Source: Chiua virens (taxonomy: Eukaryota; Basidiomycota; Agaricomycetes; Boletales; Boletaceae). From it: a stretch of 64,000 nucleotides of DNA. Made by a program: the position numbers and the translations under genes. Below the pieces are notes generated by a model. That model was not told the DNA's origin and made no database searches. It saw only the letters and a program-made list of their open reading frames with translations. Location of the stretch: NCBI GenBank assembly GCA_019787685.1, contig JAHNUO010000016.1, positions 496,001 to 560,000 on the forward strand, written 5' to 3'. Below are positions 1 to 12,754 of this stretch, one piece after another. Each line of letters starts with the position of its first letter. Position 1 is the first letter of the stretch.

Positions 1-2
1 AC

Positions 3-116
3 CGACTCGGTCTTAACGACAAGGCGCACGAGATTGCCAAGGCTGAGGCGGAGACAGAGCGCCTGAAGAAGGAGAAGGAGGCTGGGAAATCCAGCAAGAA
101 GAACAGCAAGTCATAA
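3..116 (+). CDS. 3' end of an unidentified gene (lysine/glutamate-rich C-terminus)
   Basis: The frame beginning at base 3 is open from the window edge to a TAA at 114-116. It encodes about 37 residues of a charged tail rich in Ala, Glu and Lys, ending in a Ser/Lys-rich stretch (KSSKKNSKS). This kind of tail is usually disordered or a short coiled coil. Nothing in it identifies a family. It lies about 315 bp upstream of the TOF1 start on the same strand, so the short gap must hold its 3' UTR and the TOF1 promoter. A spurious open end is possible, but the strong compositional bias fits a real C-terminus. Confidence 0.5.
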   Translation, partial: RLGLNDKAHEIAKAEAETERLKKEKEAGKSSKKNSKS

Positions 117-430
117 CCTTGTCAGCGGTGGTGAGTATGACTATGTAGCAATCGGCAGGAGCCTCTTGCTAATAGGTATTTGACGCTTGCTTGGCTCGAA
201 TGGTTTTGTCATCAAAATTTGTAATGCAAAAGTATCTTGAAGTATGTAAGTATATTATTGTCTCACTGAGCCAAAAGCGCACTATACACTCTGACCCGAG
301 CCTGAAGGGGTTGAAACTCTACCGTATAAGTAATACGTAAGAACGTCACGCGTCACACTTACATGTCACATCTCATACCACGTGATGTGACGTATCGCGT
401 TGACTTGTCACGCTTTGAAAGTAAAAGGCT

Positions 431-3400
431 ATGGACGACGACGTGATCTCGCTACACTCGGACCAGTCTGACAACGGAGAGCATGGGTCTCGCCGCAAGA
501 CACTCGAGCCCATCGTCCGGCGCGTCGTCGACGCTCTTGGTGGCTACGAGGGTGGCGTGTACCGCATGGGGGACGAGGTAAATGGGTGTCTGCGCGATCT
601 CAAAAAGCTGTGGCGCATGGACGACACAGACGACGAACGCACCGTTGCGCGGATTTTTTGGGAGACGAGAGTCCTTCCAAACGACTTGATTCCTATCCTT
701 CTCGCGACCGCGGGTACAGGACTTGTCGAGGACAAGCGCGCCATCGCGTGTGTGGATCTGATCACTGCAATGACCTGGCCCATCGATATGGCCGAAGAGC
801 TTCGAGAGCTGGACGAGGAGTTGGACAGGGGCACGGACTACACGCAGCTGACACTGAGTCACTTGCACTACAAGGCGGCCCTTCTCAGGCCCGGCGTCAT
901 GCAGGCATTGTTTGGTATCGTGTTGCCTCCTATGACGAAACCTGCAAAAGAACGGCAGGAGCGTGACGGTCAAATCGTCAATGTCGTGCTTTATCTTATC
1001 CGCAATCTCTCTTTTATCAAGGACCTTCCACCGAACATGCACCTGAGTGCTGATCAGGCGGAGTATTCTTCCCTTCAGACGAAGCTAGTCAAGGCCTTGT
1101 CTGAAACACACACCCTCGACCTGTTTCTCACTATTGCCGCCAACAACGGCCAAGATCCATTGTTCAACGCCTCAAACACGCTCGTTCTGGAAATCTTTTA
1201 TCTCTTATTTCGGGGCATCAGACCAACAGTGTTGTCGATTGATCAAACCAAGGTGATTCGTCACATTGTCGTGCACACAACTATACGTTGAATGAAGTTC
1301 ACGCAGCAACCTGCCCAAAATCTACACCGCCTCTTGGCCGCCGAGGACAAGAAGAAGCGGGACATTGCTCGCAATGCCTCCTCCCGGCATTCTCGATTTG
1401 GTACCACCATCACGGTTCGGCCCAACCCCAACAGGAAGGCACCAGTTGGCCGCAGTGGCGATAATGCTGAGTCCTCGGCCACAGCCGGTGAACCTCAAAG
1501 GGGGGCATCCTCGAGGCCGTTGGTCCTTCACCGCCAAGCGGCGATCACCAAAGAATCAGGAAGTATATTGGATATTTCAAAGCATCAAAAAGCCCGAAAA
1601 GCCAACAAAATTGACGAGTTAGCCAGGGAGGACAGTCTGTCCCTGGAGGCTAGACTCGTCTTGCAGGGATTCGCGAAAGAGTTCGTCGAGTCCTGTTTTA
1701 ATCGTCAGTGCGGTGAATTCCAAGCTTGGTGTGGTGCTCACCATATTTCCTTGCAGCCTTCCTTTCCTCGTTGCTGAAGGACATCAGGTCGGAGCGACCT
1801 AAGATCACCGAGAAGGATCACCTTCGGCTTTTGTATACTACCAAGTGGTTACTCGAATTCTTTCTTGACTTGCGATCCAAAGAGAGTATCGTCGATGGCC
1901 AAAGGAGGTGGAACCTCGGCCTCGTTGCGGAGGTTACTGATAGGAACTGGATCGTTTGGGTCCTGAGACGAATGAGGGATGCAATGGAAGAAAAAGTTCG
2001 TTCTATCTTGTTTCAAATGTTATGTGTTCGTTCCAAACTAACCCGTGGCGTATTTTCAAGCCCAAGATGTGGAACGAATTGCAAGCGGGTATAGAATGTC
2101 TCACTCAACTCCTTCTCTTGATCGACGATATGTCCTCATCGGTCATTTCCGACTCTAATCTTAATGATGCCGCGCAGCTACTTCAACAACAATTGATCTA
2201 TAACGGCGACGTTCTTGACATTGCTTTCGAAAGTCTGCGGTCTTACAAGGAAGGCACACAATCATTGACTTATCTCAACTCGAGCGTGTATTTGGCCTAT
2301 GCACTTCTACACATGCTGGAGCGCTGGGGAAAGGAGAACAGCAGTGCGATGTACGTCAGAAAGAAGGCGATCAGGAAAAAGAGAAGTAAAGGCAAGTTTG
2401 GATCCTCTTTTCTGTCTGACAACATGAAACCGGTTATGAAGGGAATGGACCTTCGGAAGAAGACGGTGTACCTGACGTTGAAGACGAAAGCGACGCCGAA
2501 GAAGAGGAAGAAATGGTTCATGAAACAATGTTCACCTTTGAAGCCTTCGAAATGGTATGTGGCGGGGCATGGGCGTGCTGCAAGTTTATGTACTGATAAA
2601 GATAATCGCAATTACACCCGGTGACAGAAATTCGCTCACTCCGAGATTACGCGGACATTGCTATTCTACCTCTCACGCTACAAGGAGTTCGACTCACCGG
2701 AGTTAATGAAGAGGGCTGTGAACTTGATTCACAGACAGGTCGTGAAAGCCAAGGCTGAAGGGTTGTATTTCAATGTGAGTGTGATTACGCCCCTAATGCG
2801 CGTTTATGCGTACGTCACAACAGGTTTCAACAATGCACCTCTTCAAATCGATCCTTGACGATCAGCGGTCGCTTCCGAAGGACCAGCCATCCAAGGATCT
2901 CATACAGCTGATAACGTTCATATTACGCAAGTTCTTCAAAGCGGTGGAGGAAGAGCCGTTCCTCATGATTGAGGTGAGGCATTCATCTTAGCTTATCTAT
3001 TGTCCGCTGTCCGCAATGCTTATCGAATTCCCGGTCCTTTGCCATATAGGCGTGGTATCCCATGAACCGCGGACACTGGAAACAATATTCGAGCTGGGAA
3101 CCGGAGCAGAAAGCCAATCACAGGCAAGAGACCGCCGAAGACCACGGCGGATTTACGGGAGAAATCCAAGTTAAGAAGGGCTATTCTTGGAGCGACCAAA
3201 TCGGTATCGCCGTTGCTGCGCTCATTGAGGAAGGCAAGTCTGACCTTGTAGAGTGGGTGAAAGACGTAAGTCGACACACCTTGCCACGCTGTCAACACGA
3301 GGCTGAAGAATGTTCGGCGTCGGTGGGTCTAGATTCTCGTGTTAGTCATCCGCCAGCGGGAACAGATTATCGATGAGACGGATCAAAAGGATCGGGATGA

Positions 3401-4424
3401 TGATGCCGATGAAATGGAGGATGTTCCGCGGAAGAATGTTGGTCCTTCCAAGGAAGCCCTTTCAAAGTTTACCGACTATGGTACGTGTCACCAACGTTGG
3501 GAATCCATGAGTGGACTGAGGGGAATCCATGCAGAAATTCCCTACATCAATGATGAGCACGCTGCAGCGGCCACCAAAAACGCGAGGTTGAAGTTGAAGT
3601 TCCATCTGTTGGACTTTACGATCAGGGAGCAGGGTACGTTACGTGTCTTTGGCGTGTTATAGGCTCTGGCTGAACGTGTACGTGTAGAAGCTGAGGAACT
3701 CCAGTGGGTCGTGCCCGCCTCGATCGTGCCCGCCGTCCTACAGGAGCGGTTGAACGTGGTCGATCAGTTCCTCAAGAATCCTATCGACTTGGAGGGAAAG
3801 AAGGCGAGTGAGCTGCTCAGCAAGAAAACCCGCCGCCGCCGCGTCCGGCGATCCCTTTCACTCGGCTCCGACGCCGAACTTCTGGATGACGAACCCCGAC
3901 CGCGCAGGAGAGAGAAGAAGAAGAATGAAGAGAAGCAGTACAAGTCCGCTCAATTTATCGAGGACAGCGATGAGGAGGTCGGCGACATGGAGGCCTTTCT
4001 TGAGAGGGAGAAGGTGCTACGGGAGAAGACGGCGCGCGCGGCCGCAGAGAGCGGCAAGATCGCTACGATGCGCCCGACTGGGACGAAGAAGCGGCGAAAG
4101 AAGGTCAAGGACGCCGTCATATCGAGCGCAGAGGAAGATAGCCCGGTCCGTGTCGCTCCGGACCTTTTGGATGATTCGAACAGCGACGATGAGATCGTCA
4201 AAGCATTGCGCAGTAGTCGGTCACCGTCGCCTGCCCCGGAACCTAAAAAGCGACCGCGACCACGCCTAGTTCAGAAGCCCAAGCCGGCAGCAGCAACTGA
4301 GACTATTAACATCTCAAGCGACTCCGAGCGTCAAGCGCAGTCACACGGGTTGGCGTCACCGACGTCTTCAGTTCGCCGACCAATACGGAAAGGGCGCCTC
4401 GTGCTATCAGATGATGAAGAGTAG
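431..4424 (+). CDS. TOF1: Tof1/Swi1/Timeless-family replication fork protection protein
   Basis: Tof1/Timeless travels with the replisome, works with Csm3/Tipin in fork pausing and checkpoint signalling, and acts in the nucleus. The Timeless N-terminal domain is plain: RDLKKLWRMDD near residue 55, LPNDLIPIL near 80, and NLHRLLAAEDKKKR plus ASSRHSRFGTT just after intron 1. My splice model has 11 exons (431-1252, 1307-1703, 1757-1995, 2061-2385, 2442-2554, 2628-2774, 2824-2973, 3050-3265, 3333-3480, 3535-3633, 3688-4424). They sum to 3393 nt, giving 1130 residues with all phases consistent. Family motifs continue across junctions (LKDIRSERPKITEKD, RGHWKQYSSWEPEQK). The last exon is a highly charged tail with acidic and Lys/Arg blocks, usual for fungal Tof1. 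Intron 4 is ambiguous: GTAAAG at 2386 or GCAAGT at 2392, both phase-compatible. The start at 431 is the first ATG of the open frame. Confidence 0.93.
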
Positions 4425-7400
4425 CTTTTGGACACCTGCGTCACACATTTTCTGAGATCTACGATGTCTTTTGGGCCTTCCTTTTTTTTGCTTGTCTGAT
4501 AAGTTTCTTGCAGCAACAATATATCCTCTATACGGTGTCTAGGACCGTGCGAGCGTTTTAGCAAGCAAATCTTGTTCCCAGCGCTGCTTCAGCGTGTAGC
4601 GCGTTAGCTTCCGATCCGATCGGTTCGTATCGTTTTCAACGCCAAGTCGCCGTCCCAGTTGGACTCGCAGGTGATAAATGAGCCGCACAATTCCGGTGAC
4701 TTTGTGAACTCAGTTGAGCTGAATGAAGTTTGCTCTTCTCTTCTTCTCCCAGACTCGAGACATTTTTTCCCCGCGCAGGGGTTACCCTGCTGATGCGGCG
4801 GCGGCGTAATTTTCCCAGTGTGCCAGGCCCCGTTCCCAATGACATCACCTGACAATGTTCGTGAAGGGTGCCACAATGAACCGTTGACCATTTGCGGAGA
4901 TCAAGGACACCGACGAGGCACCCCTGAGAGCTCTAAACAAGCTCGTGTACCAAACTGCACGCTTACGACGTGCATTATGGCATTGGGAACGGTAACGCTG
5001 AGGCTTTTTTCCTCGCTCAGGGATTACGGTTTTACTTCCCCCTTTCTCCGCACCATTAACGCGATCCCGTACATTGTGCGTGGGACAGAAGGCATATTGC
5101 TCCTGTCCCCCTTTTCGCGTCGCGACATGTCTTCCACTCTTGGAAGAGCGCAGATCGTTGGCGCGTTGCTGAATTAGTCCTTTTTTCTCCCCGCGTCATC
5201 TCTGCCGTCCCTCGTCGTCTAGACAGAGACAAATTCTTGGGCCCAGAATGAGCCAATAGACGATACCGTTTCTGGATATACTGAACTCTGATAGCGGTGG
5301 GACGTTCGACGACTTATTTTCCGTCTCTCATTCTTGGGCTCCCACTTACCTTTTCTTCGACGCGGTGTCTCCCAGCGCTCCGACGCGGCCGTGTCCCATG
5401 GTATATTGGATTCGCGCGTCGCGAATACTTAGACCAAACAGGGGCGAGCCAAATGGCCGACGATATGAATCGTTTAAACGGTGACCTCACCCGTCCAATA
5501 TTTACCACATTTGACCGCCCAGGTACAGACCGTGACTGCGCCGCCAGCTGCACAAGAAAAAAACTCTTGCAACGTTCTATCAGGTATGGCGGCGGCGTTG
5601 AGCCTAGGCTCGTTTGCACCGAGCTAAACGACGAAGCTTGATTTTAGCTCTCACTCTCACACAGCGGCGCATTCAAGGTAGGAGCGGTCGCGGGGTCGAC
5701 GCGTTGCCGTGTGTGCGGTTGAGTGGCGTTTAGCTGTACGATGCTGGGCTCTTGACCATGGACAACCATATCTTTTTCCCTTTCCCCTTTTATTTCTCCA
5801 TTCGTTCTTTCCCCTTGTCCTTGCTTTTTCCATATCGTGTCTGATGGGTTGCGACCGATTCATGGCGCATCGCAAGGGTAGAGACTCTCTTGGACAAGTC
5901 CTCACTTTATCTCGGCGAGATGTAACCGGTGCCTCCGAGCCTTGAGCTTTCCACGAGGCAACCCTGTGGGCTTGGCCATTTATGGTTACATTGCAAAATA
6001 CATATCTCAGATTTTTATTATTTCCTTTTTTATTTATTTATTTAGTTATATAATCGTCCCTCCGCAAGCGCGAGGAAACGGGAAGCAAACGGAAAATAAG
6101 TCCTACATAGACTCACGGTCAGGTTCGCGGACGAGATCACCGTGCTTGATGTATCGACGATCGACTGCGGGAGTAGTGTGCAGTATTTGGAAGATGCCAT
6201 ACAACCCATCTCGCTTTTTTCGGTTGTGTGCGTGAGAGAAGGAGAGAAAAAGAAACATGTTCGGAGAAAGTAGAAGATACCAACTTTGAACGCGTCCTAA
6301 ATTTGATCTGAGTCGCGGTCGGCGTTTTTTTAAAACGCTCACGCGCGCGATGGTTTGATGCGAGTGGCGCGCACGAGCGAGGTGCTCGATGGGGAGAATG
6401 CGATCAATGTGGACGGAGCTTCGATGTGGTCGATTGTAATTTGAAAAGGCTCCACTTTGTAACTTGTACCGGCGACGCTGATGCTCCGTGTCTTATCCAA
6501 GGAAGACATGGGTAAAAATGGAAATAGGGAGAGGAAACAAATAGATGGATGGATTAGGGAGCGCACCTCGGCACGTGTACTCGGCTCTGGGACGTGCCCC
6601 ATGATTGGAGCGCGCATTCTGAGACAACTTGTGTAGCTCAGCGTCCTTTTTTTTTCTTTCTTTTCGGGCTTGGATCCAATTTACCGAATGGGTCTGGGAG
6701 GTGTTATGAGAATAATAAATCATTCTTAGGCGAGAAAGAGACTGAGATCGACCCGCTCAATTGCCCCTTGGACCCCCGCTGATTGTGATTGGACAGCGCA
6801 ATTAGACGTAGGTTACACTTCGAGTTGTGACAACTGTCGAATGACGGGATGTGATAGGGTGGTTGGGAGGAGGTAACGTACTGACGTGGTAAAAGAGCGA
6901 GATCGTGTAGGCCTTTTTGCGAGGACGTTGGAAGGACAGCGACATATGCGGGATAGCCCGATCTGGACGACAGCCAATCAGGAGAGCACATCGCGCGATC
7001 AATCTTGGGAACACAGCCGGGTAATTCGTGGGAATTTCTTGCTTGGCCGGAGAATGCCGATTGAATTAGGTGGGGCACAGTCCAAAGTGGAGATACGAGG
7101 CAGCTAGATACGGCAAAGGCAAAGGTTGATGACTTTATGGAGACACTAAGGCCACGCTAGCCACGGAGGTCGGCGTGAACCGGGTGCACCTGGTCAACGT
7201 GTCCTTCCTTTTTTCTGTGTTGCGTCGTGACTTTGAGATTTTTCCATTCTTTGCAGGGACATTGTCGCGCTGGAGGCGGGATTGACAGCGGAAAGAGAAG
7301 AACGATTTTCCGGCTCAAAGTCATATGCCACCCGGATCTCAAAGTAGTGTGAGAAAAGATCCGGCCGCGTTGTGTATCTAGGATACGGCAAAGGAATGGG

Positions 7401-8391
7401 CGACGGGGAACGTGTGCGACATTGTGCAGGACGCGGGGCTGGTGAATGGGCCAGACGAGAGGGCTAGGCGGTGTGATCAGCCTGGAGACGAAAAAGGAAG
7501 GAAAGGGTGTAGTAGCCGTAATACGTGACGGGGGAGGGGTGAGAGGAGGACTCGGACTGTGGAAGGAAAATCTGTGCAGAGCGGACGACCCTTGGGGCGA
7601 GATCGCCAAAAAGTGCCATATTGAACAGGACCGGAAATGGAACGAGATCTCAGGAAGAGCGGAATGCGACGGAGTCCCTGAAGATGCTCAGATGACATTA
7701 TGAGTTTGCAAAGTAAGTACGATGGATGTCCAAAGTCGCTCAGACGGACACGCCAGACAATGAGAGGTGCTCGCCGTGGCACTCAGCGAACAAACTGGAT
7801 AACGAAAGCGGTGATGGGGATCTAAGTATCGCGGAGATGTCTGAGTTTGAAATGAAAGAGGAAACGGAGCCAAACTCGAAAAAGAATATTTGGCTGATCG
7901 GGGATCAACAGAGGAACACATCCCTAAGGCACAGCGACCGCAAATTGCCGGATATGTACTTCTGGGTGCACGGGTTTAAATTTGCAGACGACGCTGAGCG
8001 TGATGGCCAGACTGGTGGATCGACAGCGCGACGTGGAAGAGGCGGCAGCGATCAGATGGGCGAGAGAGTGGGGACGAGCGACTGTGGAAGGCGATTCGAC
8101 GGCGAAGGTGATTGCACAAGGGCTGGTGGTTCTCGAGTTCGACGAGATTTGATTTGAGATTTGTAGTGGGAGCGGACAAGGTTTACCACCAGGGTCGCGT
8201 TGCAAACATGTCGGCTGATTTTGACAAGGCGAATAATTCGGAATCCGAGGCAGTGGATTCTTGCGCAGAACACTCGACCGGGCGTCTTTTCCTTGCTGCA
8301 GTGCGCGACACCAACTATAATAACTCTCCCTCCTTTTTTTTTTTCAACCCCGACCTCCTTCCTCTCCCTCCAAGTTACGTGATAACGTTAC
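4425..8391. other. Gene-poor stretch between TOF1 and the bZIP gene
   Basis: About 4 kb with no gene I can support. Short open frames occur on both strands (for example 5297-5641 plus, 7157-7609 minus, 7726-8157 plus), but they show no recognisable domain and no intron-joined extension. There are T-rich runs near 6000-6060 and 6650. The first few hundred bases will be the TOF1 3' UTR, and the last kilobase probably holds promoter and 5' leader of the bZIP gene. I found no convincing tRNA, transposon or long repeat. Confidence 0.5.
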
Positions 8392-9527
8392 ATGTCCTCG
8401 ATGGCTCACGCCGCCGTTGAATCCGTCTCGTCACAGCAGGCTGATCGACCAGAGCGCAGCCGTAATGCAAAGGCTCAAGCTCGCCATCGTGCAAAGCGCA
8501 AGGCCTACATCGAGCAGGTACGTCGCGGACATCTCTCCCTACGCGACCACAACGCGTTCAACCCGTCTCCATTCTAGCTTGAGCAGACTGTCACAAAGCT
8601 TCAAACAGCCCTCGGCTTCACCCCAGACCAGGTCGCTGCCCTTCCCCCTCCCCTCGTCAAAATTCGTGAGCTCGAGCAGGAGAACACCCGTCTGCAAAAG
8701 GAGAACGAGGAGATGCGTCGTCTTCTCGGCGAGTCTGATCATAGACATATCTCCGACTACAGGAGGCACTCCCTCCACTCATTCCACGACTCTCGTGGCT
8801 GTGACCGCGACTTCAAGAAACGCAAGATGGACGATCTCTACATCGTGAGCCTTGTCTTCCTTCGTCCCTCCTTCTAATTAACCCGCCTTCTTCAGGGCCC
8901 CGACGCCTCGCACTCTGACACCCTCCCGCGCCCCCCGCCCCTAACCATCCCTCAGCCGCTCTCCCACCACCAGTACAGTAACATTCAGTCCCATAACTCC
9001 TCTTCTGCCCATGGTGTCTCAAGTAACGGCTCTTCTGTCTTCAACCTTCACGCTCCCGCCTTCCACCCACTGCCCAACACCCCCTCAGGTTCTAGCTCAA
9101 CATCAAGTCCTCCCTTTTCGGCGAGTATCATTCCCTTGTCCTTTCCGTCTCTCGTGGATGTATAATGACCATGTCGCCTCCCCCCACCAGCAGCCCTCCC
9201 AAATGAATCACACATCGCACTCTCCGGCGAACAGTCGTCCCAGTTCGTTATCACACACCACGCTTACGAACAGCTATCACTCAAACCACTACGGATCCGT
9301 CAAAGTCGAGGACGATCATTATGGCGTAAGTGTCGGCACACTCTCGTATCGCACTTTCCTTATATCCGAATTTCCAGTCTTCCAACCACCACAACCACAA
9401 TGGCCAATCGAACCACTATCATACGACTCTTCCTCCCTTTGCACACACCGTTCCCGAGGCAGGGGACATGGATAACTGGCACGCCCATGGCTACTCGGCT
9501 GAGCGGGGCGGGCAAGTACACCGCTAA
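8392..9527 (+). CDS. bZIP transcription factor
   Basis: A DNA-binding regulator. The basic region NAKAQARHRAKRKAYIEQ (residues 25-42, end of exon 1) runs across the first intron into a leucine-zipper-like helix (LEQTVTKLQTALG), and a second helix follows (LEQENTRLQKENEEMRRLL). The rest is rich in Ser, Pro and His, typical of a disordered regulatory region. My exon model is 8392-8517, 8578-8844, 8896-9120, 9191-9325 and 9378-9527, giving 300 residues. The third intron only keeps frame if its donor is GC (GCGAGT at 9121). The GT at 9125 throws the reading into a frame without bZIP-like composition. The start at 8392 has a second in-frame ATG nine bases later. The long gene-free upstream region may carry its control sequences. 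The regulated pathway cannot be read from sequence. Confidence 0.88.
9121..9190 (+). other. Probable GC-AG intron of the bZIP gene
   Basis: Exon 3 stays in the Ser/Pro-rich frame to base 9120, and exon 4 resumes in a His/Ser/Asn-rich frame at 9191. That change needs an intron whose length is 1 modulo 3. GC at 9121 to AG at 9190 is 70 nt and satisfies this. It has a donor matching the usual GC-type pattern only partly (GCGAGT), a branch-like TAATGAC near 9162-9168, and a pyrimidine-rich acceptor (CCACCAG). Confidence 0.65.
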
Positions 9528-10944
9528 AATGTATAATCGCCGAGTCCGTTCCTTCCCCTCGTGTTTTCTTTTTTGTAGAATATACCCTGTTTATTGATGT
9601 CGTCGGACGCGGACGACTTGTCATTGCATCCAATGCTGTTTTGTTCGCACATAGATTCATCCACATTTTACTAATACTTATTTTCTGGACTGTACAGCTT
9701 TATTCAGGCATTCTAGTGGATATGTGCATGCATGTATAATACCGGTAGTCCACCTAATGTAAATAGCGCAGCTTGTTCACGACCAAGTGTGCGATCGAGG
9801 GAGGTCTTGATCGTATCGTTTGTTGGTGACAGCTATTTGTCATTTTGATGGCCATTGAGTAAGAATATCAATTTACCTTGTCGTGGGCATCTGACCCGTT
9901 TTACGTATCTATCCTGCACTCCCACTCTCCTCTCTTCCGGCGCCATCGTAAGCATGAATTTCGCCCCAACCAATGACCCGCCGGAAAAAAGTTTAGAGCC
10001 CTGCATCCATCCACTGGCAGGATGGCCCTCTGAGAATAATCATATCTGCTACCGAACACCACTATTCCATTCCAGGTATGGATCGATCCTTCTGATGGAA
10101 ACTAGCAGCGCTTTTCCCAGCTGCTTCCATGACTATTCATCATCGACATCCCCGCCTTTTTTGATGGATTTTCCAAGTTAAATTCGCTTCCAAAATTTTT
10201 TTGTACTCTGCAGTCCTCAGCGCAGCCTGTGATGGAAATGAGCGCTACTGAGCTTCAAGTGGCAGCAAATGAAATATATTCTGTTGCTGCGGCCCCATCG
10301 GTAGTAATTTGTTCCATTGAGTTCGGTCACGCCGTTCGCCGAATGGAGCGGCGCCGCCGCATATTCGACACACCGCCCATTTTGATTTGTTGTGGAGCTT
10401 TTGCATTTTGTGGCTAGCGTGTTTCAGTTTCACGATGGAAAGCTAGAACAAGGTCAGTTCCTTTCTTCTATCATTCTTCATCGCACGGCGCATCTAATAT
10501 CTTTCCGATGGTGATGGTGGTCGTTGCAACCGAATAATAATGAAAACTGGAACATGGCTATTTTTCCTTTTTGCTAACCTTGCCAGTGCTGCTAACTTTG
10601 GATGGCGATGTCGACGCGACGTCCAACCAGGAACGGTTCCTGCTACCAATACCCAGTGCCACTGCCGGTCGAAAACTGGATCGAGAGGTTGCACTGGTTT
10701 GGTCGCGTGTCCGCGCATGGACCACCGTGGAACGTTCCAAAGCGAGTCAAAGCAGAATGTGGTTCATACCTCAGATCCACGCACAACTGATCCTCTTCAG
10801 GACGAACAATGCGCCACCGCCAAGGCCTGCGGTCGGTGGACCTCTCGCCACTGTGGTTTGCACCACCCAGACGGCCTACAAAACAACGGGGTAGCTTGTG
10901 ATCAGACTCACCAAGATTACCTCGCTTTCATTTCAGCTCTCTTC
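9528..10944. other. Intergenic region with an unassigned open stretch
   Basis: The first few hundred bases are AT-rich and probably the bZIP 3' flank. From about 10540 to 10894 all three plus frames are partly open. One begins with a hydrophobic, signal-like start (MKTGTWLFFLFANLASA at 10540), but its continuation is not typical of a secreted protein and I recognise no family. It could be an upstream exon of the transaldolase-like gene, a decayed gene, or chance. Confidence 0.35.
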
Positions 10945-12754
10945 ATGTCTGTTACAGCCGATTCACTCCGTCCCGCATCCTACGTCCCGCGTCGCTACGC
11001 GTCTGGAACGTTTCCTGTCTCGAAAGATTACAATCTCAGACAGATGCTGTACAACTACTCCCCTTCAGGAAGCTCGGCCGATAATAATAAAGATATAAAT
11101 GGGTATCTATCATCTCACCAAGTCATTCCTTCATTACCGTTTAGCGATGTCCCCGTCTACGCAGATACGGTGGACCTTGAAAGTAAGTTGTCATGTTTGT
11201 GGAAGCGATTTCATTTGGTTTAAGGGTTGTTTTTTATTCGGCTCGGTCCCCGTCCACTTTCAGCGCTGGGGTTTCATCGTGTTTGGGGTTGTTTTTTAAC
11301 ACCGGACAATGTGGCCGCAAGCATTGTCACCAACGATGTGCGGTATCATGTCTGGGTGGCCACGAAGCGCGTTATCGAATCTGGCCTGTAAGCGGGGTTT
11401 CTCCTTGACGTAATCGCACACTTCTTATCGATTCACCTTCATCGACAATGTTACCATTAGCTTCAACCTTGGCGACCGAGAAGCCCTTAAGGATGCGGTC
11501 ATGGACCAATTTGTGAGTTCGATTTCCATGATAACCCCATCAAGTGACTGAATCTTATCGCCCGTCCCATAGATGGTCGAGTTGGGCTTGGTACTCGTCG
11601 ATGTGCACAAAGGGCCACTCATTATCTTCGTCGATCCGCGCCTTCACGATAATTCGAAAAAGATGGTCGCGAGGGCCATGGCCATGGTGAACAAGTTCGA
11701 CTGAAGCGCAAGTGCGGCGATGGCGAATCATTGTTACCGTTCGATGTTTCTCGTTTGTGTCGGTGTTCTTATCTGGGTTAACATCGTGGAATGGTTTCTT
11801 GTTGTAGTTGCCTGCAACGGCAGAAGGTATATATGCTGCCCGGGAGCTTCAAATGCGACATGGTGTCCAAATAAACCTGTCGTTGGTGTCCTGCGTTGAG
11901 CAGGCTGCAGCTTGTATCGAAGCGGGTGCGAGCATGATCACCATGAAGGTCCGGGCGGTGAGCTTTGCTTGTATTGTCAGAGTTGGGTTGGAGCGACTGA
12001 CACTATTGCGCCGCTGTATCTAGATCATGTCATGGTTCGAAGCGGAAAGTAACGATATCCAGCCGGGCAGCGTCTCGCGAAACCACCCTGGGATCCAGAC
12101 GATCCAATCTTGCGCCGACTTCATACGTCACCGTGGGATCAACACCACGTTGCTCACGACCGATATTCGACAGGTGATTCGTATCCTGATGCGCGCTCCC
12201 GGATGCTTATCGATACCTGTTTTAGTTGGACGACTTGAAGCCATTAGATGGTGTTGGCTCAACTGCGCTCACAAAGGAACTGCTCGACCAAATGACGATG
12301 CAACACATGGTTACATGGTATCCCCAACCGGACGGCACGTCGCCCGCGATGCTCCATGCGCTGCAAGGCGCCCTACCCGACGCACTACCTCGACTCGAAC
12401 GCGAACTTTCTGTTGTCTTTCCCCGCTGAACGTCTCAGTATGGTATGGGCGATTCTCTACGTGGAGCTTGACAAGATGGCCGGGCATATGAGGATGATCG
12501 ACGATGTCGTGGAGCATGAAATCGCGCAACGGATTCTACTGGAGACAATCCCGCTCGAACAGCTGTATGCAAGGCCGACTCACTTGGTAGCGACCGAGGA
12601 GTCGCGACGATCACGTAGTAGGTCGAGGTCCAGCAGGGCCTCTTCCACTAAATCTAGGTGGCCCCAGTCAAGGACGCGACGCGACCCTCAACACGATGAA
12701 GAACAGGTACTCGCCCAACCTAATTCGATGGTCGAAGACGTCGACTACTTTTAA
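10945..12754 (+). CDS. Transaldolase-like (class I aldolase fold) protein, possibly degenerate
   Basis: Transaldolases are TIM-barrel enzymes of the pentose phosphate pathway that form a Schiff base through a lysine just before a PAT motif. Here LPATAEGIYAARELQ opens an exon at 11808, followed by QINLSLVSCVEQAAACIEAGAS (matching the NLTLVF..AQA..AGA pattern) and NHPGIQTIQSCADFIRHRG. Exons I can join: 10945-11182, 11264-11387, 11461-11512, 11573 to about 11686, 11808-11957, 12024-12173, 12226-12309, and 12368 to the stop at 12754. Two places do not fit cleanly. An in-frame TGA at 11702 comes before the PAT exon, so the stretch that should hold the catalytic lysine is not visible. The frame also changes near 12310-12368, which could be a 58-nt intron or a frameshift. 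The Ser/Arg-rich C-terminus is not part of the classical enzyme. It may be a divergent non-enzymatic relative or a pseudogene. Confidence 0.6.

Noticed and set aside
7157..8157. Open frames of 140-150 codons on both strands upstream of the bZIP gene
   Set aside because: No domain, no matching exons, composition not gene-like; best seen as chance frames in GC-balanced DNA.
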